A stretch of 64,000 bases of DNA. Source: Corella eumyota (taxonomy: Eukaryota > Chordata > Ascidiacea > Phlebobranchia > Corellidae). Location of the stretch: assembly GCA_963082875.1 (NCBI GenBank), contig OY720099.1:8246001-8310000 (forward strand). Direction: 5' to 3'. This document shows positions 34,501 to 43,304 of this stretch, piece by piece. The translations under genes were made by a program, and so were the position numbers. Under the pieces are notes generated by a model. It saw only the letters and a list, made by a program, of their open reading frames with translations, had not been told where the DNA came from and made no database searches. Within the stretch, counting starts at the first letter, position 1. Every line of letters starts with the position of its first letter.

Positions 34501-37500
34501 TACAATAATTTTACCTAAAACATATTTAAACAATAAAAATTTTTTTTAATATCTTTTTGGGTATATACGTGAATATTTATTCATAATAAGTTAATAAACT
34601 TTTTTTCTACAATTTTAAAAATAAAAATTTTACTTTATGCTTCTTTGGTTCCTCTTTTTTTGTGATAGCCTCTACTTCTATATCAGATACCTATTTATTT
34701 AAAGATTATTTATTGTTTAGATTTAGAACCATTGGTGTCGTAAGTTTAATAGTTTATAAACTTTTATTAAAAATAAATTTTATGTATCTGTTTTATTTTT
34801 ATTATATTATATATTTAAGTAAGCTTAACTAAAGCAACCACAAAAAAATTTAAGCTCAAGTTTTAATAAATTATGTAAAACAACCTTAGGTAATGTCTCT
34901 TCTGGTGTTTTTTCCTCTACTATAGGAGAAACCATTTCTTCATCCGGTTCCATGTCTTTAGTAACAACAGGTTCTTCCTAAAAATTAACGAAAGTTAGAT
35001 TATTAAATTTTTTTTTGCTAAGCATTAATAAATATTTTTTACCTCCTGAATTTGTGAGCTATGAAAAACAAATGGTTCTTCCTCATCTGGTTCACTAGTT
35101 TCGACAATTGGTTCTGGTTCTACAGGTTTGGTGATTTCAACTATTGGTTCTTGCTGCAATGGTTCTTCCTCAACTGGTTTCGGAATTTCAACAGGTGGTT
35201 CTTGTTCAACTGGTTCACTAATTTCAACAGCTGGTTCCTCCTTAACTGGTTCACTAGATACTTCTGGTTCGGCAGAAACAGGAACAATGTCTTTAACAGG
35301 TTCCTAAAAAAACAATAAAAATTTTTTTTTTAATCTATTTAATAATATAGATGGTATTTTGTTAATAAACAGTAATTAGCAAAGATTTTTCATACTTTTG
35401 GTTCAAAAACTGGTTCCTTTTCCTGTTTTTTCTTAGGTAAAGGTATTCCCTTAAAACGTAGTTTAACCTGATTAATAAAAATAAATGTTTACTCTTAAGT
35501 TTGTAATAATTTTTGATATTTTAATATTGATAAATATAAAAAGTTTTTAACCTTGTGTCTTTTTGGCGTTTCTTTTTTTTCTTCAATAACCTGGAAATAT
35601 ACAAAAATCAATGTTACATTATTAAAAACGAAGACAAATTAAAAAAATAGTGACCCTTTTTTACTTTAAAAAGTTTTTTTTTATAAATTAATTGATTTAC
35701 CTCAGAAACTGGTTCTTTGGAATCCAATGGCTCCTCTTTCTCTAGAACCAATGGTTTTTCAATTAAAATTGGTTCTTCTGGGGGACTCACCTCAAACTTT
35801 TTCAGCAGCGTCGGCGATTCAGCAACAGAATCTACTTCTTCCTCTGGAAATGTTTCTTTAACAATTGGTTCCTCCCCTGGTTGGCTGACCTCATAATCTT
35901 TGTTCGGATCATGAGGAGGTGATTCACCAACAGGAACAACATCTTCAACTGAATCCTTAAAAATTAAAACTTTAAATTAACTCAGAAAATACAGTAGTCA
36001 AATAAAATTTATTACATTAATTTTAAACAAGGTTTCAGTTGCAGGGAAGTAAGTTTTTCTCATTATGTTAAACATCTAATTGACAATCTCAAAATTTAAT
36101 GAGCTGTTTGTCAAAAACAAGAATGCATAAAAAAATGCAAGTAAAACGGGTAGTATGCATAAGATAAAACATAACAAAATAGAATTTTTATTCTAATTTA
36201 ACATAACTACAAACTATTTGTAAATAAAATTTTAACAATACTATACAAAAATTTGTATAAAATCTTATTTAAATGCCATTAAAATAAACCATTGTTTGTG
36301 GTGCAAAAAATTACTGACATTTATTCGTTGCAAGTTGCAACCATACTAATAAAATTAAATTGTAGCCTGTAATTAGGGCAAATGACTGATGTACGCAAAA
36401 TATATATATTATAATTGTTATCTACCTCCTTAATTTGATCACTGTGAAAAACATATGGTTCTTCAACAACTGGTTCGCTGCTTTCAACAACTGGTTCTTC
36501 TTTTTCGAGAACTACTGGTTCTGGTTCGGCAACCTCTGGTTCATCTATTACAATTGATCCTTCTTTTACTGATGAATCCTAAATAATAAAATTAATAAAT
36601 AAAACAAATTGTTACTAAGTTTTTTGTTTTAAATTGGTAATTTTTTACCTAAAATGTTTAAGTTTAAGCTTTGTTTGTATTAGCATAGTAAAACAAAGAG
36701 TTTTTTAAATACCGGTTCAGGTTCTTTGTCGACGACCTTTCTTTTGGGCCTCAACATTCCCCTGTATCTTAATTTAGCCTAAAATAAATAATTTTCATAA
36801 AAACTAAAACAAAAAAACTACAACATTATATGGAGACAGCATTGCCCTATTTAAAAGAATGTATTCTTAACTAATTGAGCAAGTTAATTTTAAAGATTTA
36901 AAATTTACCTTATGTTTTATGGGTTCTGGTGCCACTTTTTCTTCTTTTTTAATATCCTATCAAACAATTATTTTATTCTCAACCATTTTTTTAACACAAA
37001 TTTCAAGTTTAGTTTAACTATCCTGTTTTTATCTTAATTCAAAAAAAAAGTTTTTTTAGTATAAAAAAAAAAAATTTTAGTATAAATATTATAATTACTT
37101 CAACAACTGGTTCATCCATTATTACTGGTTCTTTTATAACCATCACTGGTGCAACCATCAAATCTTTTTTCTCTGGTTCTTTTTCTTCGACAGTAACTGG
37201 TTCTTCCTAAGAGTAGAGTATAGTTTGTTTTTTTTTTTAAATATTGTAAGTAAATTATGGATTCCAGATGTAAAAAAAAAAGTTTTTGTTAATAATTTTG
37301 AATATCATTTTTTTTACTATTACAAGCCAAAACCAAAATATTTAAAAAATGGTTAATTAAATTATTAACTTACAGTTATAATTTGTTCTTCTACAACAAC
37401 AATTGGTTCAGGTTCTGGTTCAAATATGGCTTCAGGTGGTTTTTCCTCAACAACAACAACCTACACAAAAAAAACAAGTGAAAACTTTTAAAACATTTTC

Positions 37501-40500
37501 AATTTGTGATTTAAAAAAGTTAAAATTTTAAAAAAAATTTATGCTGGTTCAACATACAGGTTCACTTTCTTCAACTGAATGTTCTTCTTCTTTTGGTTTT
37601 TGTACCTTAAATATTTTTCGAATACTCTTTTTTATCTATAAAAAAATTTTGGTAAGTTTTGGTTTTAGAAAAAAAAATTTTTAATATATTATATATATAT
37701 ATATATATTTATTAAATTTTTGCAACTTACACTCCTGGTTTTTGGCTCCGGCTTTTCGACTTCTTCTACTTCAGGTTCGATCTTAATAAAGAAAAATTAC
37801 TTTTATTGATCAGGAGGTATTTAAATCAAATAAAAATTTTAAATAAAATTAAAAATTATTTCATCAAGAAGAGTTTTTATAGTTAGTACATACTTGTTAA
37901 CTTATCCTAAATTTGGGCAATACGTGTAAACAACAAAACAGTTTAAAAATATTGAGATTTTTTAAAAATAAAAATATGTTTGACAAAAGAGAAGAAAGTA
38001 TTGCTAGTTTTAATAAAATGTCATTAATTTCAATTTGTAATATCATTGGTAACACTGCAATTTTACACAACTAATAAATAACATAAAAACGAAATTAAAT
38101 CTGTTTTCTTTTAACTCAAAAAAAAAATTACCTCTTCTGGTTCACTTTCAACAATTACAACTTCTTCCGGTTGCAAATCTACATTTAAGTGGGATCTGTA
38201 AATGGGAGTCGTGCTTCTTTTAATAACGTAAGTTGGTTCAACTTCAACCAATTTCACTTTTTGAATTTGTCTCGATCCAACAACAGGAATAAGTTCACCT
38301 CCGTGGATGCAACTCTCTTCAATAAACTCCTGATAATATTTAAAATGTTAGTCATAGGCAGCATTTTAATTACCGTGATTATGTCACATTTTGCAACTAA
38401 TATTTGCAGATAATTTACCCACACATCACAAACTGCAGTTTTTTTTATTTTGAAGGCATATAAATTGGACAATGGAGTTGTGGACATACATATCATATTA
38501 ATTTTAGCATAAATTATTTAAATTAGACATTGGGCACTAGAAGACTAAACAAATGAAGTATAACATGTTGATTGATAAAAATATTATGTTGCCACTTAAA
38601 TATCAGTGAAAAAAAGTCAAAATTTTACTAAAAAAACTGACCTCAGAATCATAATCACATGGTTCATCATAAATTTCCTCTACTTCAACAAAGTTGGGTT
38701 CGTAAATACACTCCTTCTTAACCTAAAAGTCAAACATTGATAAAAAATAATTTATTTAAAAAGATTGTTTGTAAGTGTGTAATTATCAGATTAATGTAGC
38801 GCTATTTTAAGGGCTTTCGGGCACTTACAATGTAGCCAGGAGCATCATCTTCCATTTCCGGTGAGATAATTTTTCTTCTTATGATTGGTGAACTAGTGAC
38901 AATCCTTTGCCTCGGAAGAGAAAAGTCATAATCACTGTAATAACGACTATCTTCATCCCGGAAGATGCAAGGAGAGGTTGGTTCATCACGATCTTCATAA
39001 TCTTGATCTTTAGGTTTTTTCGCTTCATCATCTTTGTCTTTGCCAGGTTTTTCTGGTTTTGAACCTTCTTCGTCTGGTTGCACATCTTCTTGTTCACGAT
39101 CATGTTCTTTAAAGAATTCTCGTCGATGGTGAGTGTCAGCATCTCCGTCACGGGACAACCCCGAATACTCACCCGACCAAATGTAATCATCACCCACCTT
39201 AACCGGTTTACCCTGCTTCTCAAAATCCCGTATATGTGAACCTTTACCAACTGGTTTTTGGGAACCATCCAGTTTCTCTCTACGCGGGACATCCTTGTCT
39301 TGAGAAGTTGCGCGCTCCGGTGGCAAATCTTTTTGAGGAACAGATTTGTCTTGTCTTTCCTTAGATAAATCTTGTCGTTCACGTGAGAATGTGTCACCAT
39401 CACGAGATGAGCCTGGATACTCATTGGTCCAATCGAAATGATCATAATAATATGATCCGTCTATGTCAGAAATTTCTCTTTCCATTGGTCGGTCAGTGTA
39501 CCTATACTGACGAGCATATTTATCACGCAGAATAGAATCGTACCCAGAATCCAAATCAGGTTTCTCCTTAAATCAAATACAAAAATTGTTTAAAATATTA
39601 AAAAAATATAAATACCTGAGCAACAGTTACACACAATACTATAAAAAAAAGGCTATTTTTTTAATTAAATGACTACCGATTTTATAATTTTATGTTCAAA
39701 TATACATAAAAACACGAACCTTTCTTTCTGCGCTCACAGAACTTGGTTGTAAGTGTGGGGGTCTGATGATCCTTTTTCTAGGTGTCGAGGTATAGTAGGT
39801 CACGTGTTCATGACGATATGGACTCGCCCGCTCATAAGAAACATCACGGAATCGGTGATGATGGTGATGATAAAGAGGTTCATTTTCCAAAGTAAAATGT
39901 CGAGGTTTATAATGAGTGTAATCACGTCTATCTGGGTCAGTTACGATGTAGCGGGTCCTGCCTGGCTCCATGTCTAAATCTCTTTGTCCCTGAAAAATCA
40001 AGATTTCACATAAACAGTTTTAATCTTATACATACTTTGCAAAATAATCTCATTTGATCAATTTTATTTAAACTTCAGAAAAAATATTGATATTTTGTCA
40101 TTGTCAAGAATATATTTATATGAATTTGTAAAAAAAATTTTTTACAAATGTTGTAAAAATTAATCACAAAAATAAAGGTTAGTAAAATTACAAAAATAAA
40201 GGTAGTAGATTACCCGATACACATAGTAATCGCGATGTCTTCTACGATATTGAGGCAAACTTTGATATTCAAAACCTGGGTGTCTTCTTACCATCCTTCT
40301 CCTAGGCGTTGTATATACAGGCCTATACTTGATCTGATATCTGATTGGACTGCTACTCTGATCAGCACTCAAATCACGAGAATAGAGGACCCTGTCACGT
40401 GATAAAGATCTTGAAGGGTGTGAATAAACATAATGACCATGGCGCAATCCTGAATGATAGTAGGACAATCGATCACTCGACAAAGAACCATCCCGTGATG

Positions 40501-42561
40501 ACGAAGCCCTATCATGAGATGAAACAGTTGTTTCTTTTGATTTTTTGGTGTCAGTTGTGTCGGATTTGGTTGCAATTTTGCGACGATAAACCTTTCTTCC
40601 TCTTACATCTTCAGTACCAGGTTCTAAAGGTCTTTCTGACCTATATGTTGAATACTTTGTGCTGGTCGTACCGTAGCCACTCTCCTCCTGTGAATAATAA
40701 AGTTAAAAACTGACCTGCAGCGAGGTACTTTTGCAAAAGCATCGGACATCAAATATAAAGTTGTGGAACCTGGGTTTGATTACCAATGCCTCTATTATAA
40801 ATATCTTAAGTAAGACGTCTTAACAAGTCAAATATAATAGCAAATTGCGGAGGCAACTATAAACCGAAAAATGCTAATGAAAGTTATGGTCAAATCATGT
40901 TTAAAATTAACTATTAACAATTTCATAAATTGTATTTGATAAAAGACTGTACACCAGGCTTGTCTGAATTAACAATTTGGCAAATATTAACTAATTTAAT
41001 TGATATCCAAGTGTTTAAATTAGAAAAAATATATACATAAGTTAGGCTAAAGTTTTTAGTCTAAATATATAACTGCTTTCTAATCTTGCTAATCTAAAAC
41101 ATGAAGCCTACAGAACTTTAGAGTTCCCTTCACTTTAGTACCACCTTGTTTTTAAATCACATAAAACTATGAAATTTAGCGGGTGAGTGAATTATATTCA
41201 TTATGTCTTACAGTAATTTTTACAGTTTTAGGGGTGATAGTAGGTTACAAAGAGCTGTAAATGTGGTACTTAAGTAAAGAAATTTTAACTTTGCAGCTAA
41301 CTACATACGTATTCTGCAGGCAAACGTGAAACATTCTCCCTTCCTCTTTGGTGCGGGTAAGTTCTCCATTTTTTGGTTTCAACGTGTTCCTTTTCCGAAA
41401 AAAAAAAAAAATTATTTCAAATGTTTCAAATCTTTACATCACGCTTAAAACAGGCGCTAAAATTAAAAAAACAGCTAGAATATATTTAATTTCTTTTACC
41501 TAGGCCTAAATTAAATCTACGAAGTTCCAAATACTAGATAAATAATAAACAATATGCTAGCTAGTACTTTACTAATCACGTGTCTTTCGAGCACTTAAAA
41601 TTTTTCAAATTCTTGTCATTGTGTACAAACGCTATAGCGAGAACATATTAATTAATATCCTAAATTGAAAAACAATAATCAATATCTTAAATTGAAAAAC
41701 AAAGTTTGTTGTGGTTCACTAAGGCGTGGTCGTCCTTCCTCTTCACTGGTTATTAAAAGCATATAAAGTTTTTATATAACCTTAAAAATTGTACAAAATT
41801 GCTTAAACTGATTACTGGAATTTTTATGTTGTTTAACCAATATGTAGTTTACTATAAAAGCTTGTGTATGACAATATTATATTTAAACTAGTTTTCAAGT
41901 TTAATACTTTTTAACGTGCTTTTATAAGTTTTGTTATTTTGTGATCTTTATACATATTAAGCTAATATTATATTTAAAACATTATTTAAATACTGTCTTT
42001 GCCCCAAACATAAAAACTAAACAGTAGCAACTAGCAAGAGAACACCAGCAACTCACTTAACAATAACCACGCCCACATTTATTTTGTTATTTTAAGCAAG
42101 AGCTTTTTTAAGCATGAGAAGCGTTCTATTCATGTTAATTTTGAAGTTTTAGTTAAAAAAACGGTGGCAATTGTGTACCAACCTTTGCAGCTGATTGTGG
42201 ACGAAAAGTACCAGAGCTAGATTGGATCGGAACCAATTCACCGTTGCTTAATTCCTCCCAAAATACAATTTTGTGCCGTACATTTGCCTTATTGTATTTT
42301 ACTTCGCCTCTTTTTCTCTAAAAACGGGTTTTGCTTAAAACCATTTGATTTGTATTGAGTTTGGATTTTTAGGTTTAAAGTTTATTATTTTGTTTTAAAT
42401 TAAGCAACAAAATTGTATTTAAGAAATATTTGTTGTTGCAAAAATGTTGTGCCCAAAAGAGAATTTCTTTAGAAAAATACTTTATTTAATTAAAAATTCC
42501 GACTTACCGCCACTTCGCTTTCATATTTATACTTGCGATCGTAAACTTCCTTAGACGACAT
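19508..42561 (-). CDS. giant modular acidic-repeat protein, 71 modelled exons, about 3,600 residues
   Basis: I do not recognise this protein. I model 71 coding exons, from ATG at 42559-42561 to the TAA at 19508-19510. Every one is a multiple of three and phase 0 at both ends, with GT/AG borders. Exon coordinates are in the five block entries below. The N-terminus (about 560 residues) is basic and rich in Tyr, Arg and Ser. The rest alternates acidic P-E-V-rich spacers with about 20 copies of a basic motif split by an intron: KHK or KRK ends one exon and [VAS]KLx[YF][KR]G starts the next. Three exons hold a CxxCG knuckle and four end in FVFHSxQ[IL]. No signal peptide, membrane segment or Ig/Fn3 domain was seen. 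An AG acceptor lies one base before the start codon, leaving almost no leader. The polyampholyte, exon-per-module design recalls titin PEVK or other elastic scaffolds, but that is an analogy. Transcript structure needs RNA evidence; single small exons may be missed or optional. Confidence 0.85.
19957..19972 (+). other. exact match to the Ciona 16-nt spliced leader
   Basis: The bases ATTCTATTTGAATAAG equal the spliced-leader sequence reported for Ciona intestinalis, as I remember it. A functional SL RNA gene needs a GT donor right after the leader. Here AAATAAGTG follows, so this is not an intact SL RNA gene. It lies on the + strand in the last intron (19637-20203) of the minus-strand giant gene. 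It could be an SL pseudogene, a reverse-transcribed trans-spliced message, or chance. Confidence 0.45.
22915..23045 (+). mobile_element. SINE tail fragment in giant-gene intron
   Basis: The end of this stretch (CTGCTAAAGGCAACTCAAAACTG) closely matches CTGCCAAAGGCAATTCAAGACTG at the 3' end of the SINE at 53884-54120. The tRNA-like head is absent or too decayed to see. It lies in the intron between exons 23119-23268 and 22749-22817. Confidence 0.45.
25703..30368 (-). other. giant gene block 4 (exons 35-50): CxxCG knuckles and the longest PEV exon
   Basis: Exons: 30228-30368, 30038-30130, 29654-29770, 29468-29530, 29301-29339, 28909-29043, 28687-28752, 28487-28534, 28344-28409, 27341-28234, 27150-27263, 26976-27032, 26627-26692, 26398-26550, 25907-26092, 25703-25753. 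Exons 35, 40 and 49 contain VNCEYCGSVLV, VTICEHCGAKVI and YVCKYCGTSFETV. Exon 44 (298 residues) is built of EPEEPxxxYTEPEEP-like units. Junctions such as KKHK/AKLRFKGYHLGKK, PRRK/VKLLYKGLPIRRR and IKHK/AKLRYRGLRFWKKK continue the split motif. Exon 50 (VKLVRRKDK) is a truncated copy. Confidence 0.8.
30480..35303 (-). other. giant gene block 3 (exons 18-34): repeated exon cassettes
   Basis: Exons: 35043-35303, 34885-34977, 34634-34690, 34425-34514, 33965-34354, 33805-33858, 33664-33720, 33487-33579, 32874-33374, 32675-32773, 32452-32601, 31994-32380, 31832-31921, 31393-31755, 31051-31089, 30904-30969, 30480-30821. A four-exon order recurs at exons 18-21, 22-25 and 31-34: a long exon ending FVFHSxQ, a short EEPVV exon, a short exon ending KHK, then an exon starting [VA]KL[LV]YKGF. 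This implies duplication of whole exon groups. Long spacer exons (22, 26, 29, 31, 34) are almost entirely E, P, V, I and S. Confidence 0.8.
31994..32380 (-). repeat. 30-bp tandem repeat coding decapeptides (exon 29 of giant gene)
   Basis: About a dozen 30-bp units code for VEEAVEPEPL and variants (VEEYVEPEIS, VEEVVEPESL). Five neighbouring units at about 32035-32175 are almost identical in DNA, including third positions. The YVEPEIS variant occurs twice with the same neighbours, so larger blocks have also been duplicated. Confidence 0.9.
35396..37781 (-). other. giant gene block 2 (exons 8-17)
   Basis: Exons: 37731-37781, 37558-37635, 37374-37460, 37099-37206, 36909-36956, 36713-36778, 36426-36578, 35701-35955, 35552-35590, 35396-35467. 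The first full split modules appear here: exon 12 ends EPIKHK and exon 13 starts AKLRYRGMLRPKR; exon 16 ends PKRHK and exon 17 starts VKLRFKGIPLPKKK. Exon 14 ends in EEPYVFHSDQIKE. Exon 15 contains an in-frame GAG-GTGAGT, which could act as an internal alternative donor. Spacers are rich in EEPVV and EPEP. Confidence 0.8.
38132..42561 (-). other. giant gene block 1 (exons 1-7): basic Tyr/Arg/Ser N-terminus
   Basis: Exons: 42508-42561, 42183-42317, 40214-40687, 39720-39989, 38829-39566, 38642-38722, 38132-38329. The protein starts MSSKEVYDRKYKYESEVA. Exon 2 carries VRHKIVFWEELSNGELVP, a possible divergent first copy of the later KHK-x-K module. Exons 3, 4 and 5 each end in a related basic box: TTPRRRMVRRHPGF, TSTPRKRIIRPPHL and SSPIIRRKIISPEME. 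Exon 5 also repeats a [WY].[NG]EY[PS]G.SRDGD segment twice, and exon 4 has a run of five His. Exon 7 (GGELIPVVGSRQIQKVKL) starts the transition to the acidic region. The intron 40688-42182 is the longest in the gene, and I found no further coding exon in it. Confidence 0.8.
40715..40830 (+). mobile_element. SINE head fragment in giant-gene intron
   Basis: Contains TTGTGGAACCTGGGTTTGATTACC-like box B sequence followed by a TCTTAAGTAAGACG body, similar to the tRNA-derived heads elsewhere in the window. Boundaries and orientation are uncertain. A shorter similar head (CCTGGGTTTGATTCTCAC) lies at about 20058-20105, in the giant gene's last intron. Confidence 0.35.
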
Positions 42562-43304
42562 CCTAAATAGTATTTATATCTTTCTAGATATAGGGCTGTA
42601 CCCTTACCCAACTATTAACATAAAATTCCCTATAGCTTTATCGTTATATGATCAACTTAAAATGGGTGCTTTGCCGAACCCAAACTTATTTGACTGCTAC
42701 GATTTTACCAGGTGCAATCTAGGCGTAGCCCATAAAGATTTATTAACACGTCCGTAACTGAATTTCCGGAGTTGCCTTTAAATGTTACGAGATAATAATT
42801 AATCGTCAACAACCGTAAACAGAGAAACAAAGGTGAATATAAAACGAAGGTTATCAAAGCAGTATTAAAAAGAAGAACCATCCTTAAAAACAACGAATAC
42901 AAAACAGCTTCAAATTATTAAAAATTTAAAGAAATATAGTTTTAAATAATACAAATTTTGTATTATTTTACTTCTAGGTCAAGTTCTTCCTTACTTGAAC
43001 TAAAATTAGATATTACGACATACATAAAAAATTAGATATTACGACATACATAAATCACTTTAAGCAGCTAAATATGCTAATCCAGCGCATTACAAATTAA
43101 AAATAAATAACAAGCCAATAATGATTTATTGTGTTTTGACAATCATCCGAACATAAAATAAACTAGACTTTCACGAATACAAAAAGAAATTAATCAAATA
43201 CAATACATTTACAATCCTAAAATGAAATTGTGAAAATTGTAATGTTTTAAAATTAAAATTGTAAAAAAAATTGTATTTTTTTTTAGTGCTCTAATGTATG
43301 TTAT
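42562..43304. other. intergenic between two minus-strand repeat-protein genes
   Basis: About 0.74 kb between the stop of the FPPPP/CaaX gene and the ATG of the giant gene. An AG acceptor one base before the giant-gene ATG (42563-42564 on the + strand) indicates a splice into the start. A short direct repeat AAAAATTAGATATTACGACA occurs twice near 43000. No gene seen. Confidence 0.5.

Noticed and set aside
41320-41356. Small + strand exon (CTGCAG acceptor, GTAAGT donor) opposite the longest intron of the giant gene
   Set aside because: Only 37 bases, no coding similarity and no partner exons nearby; likely chance.
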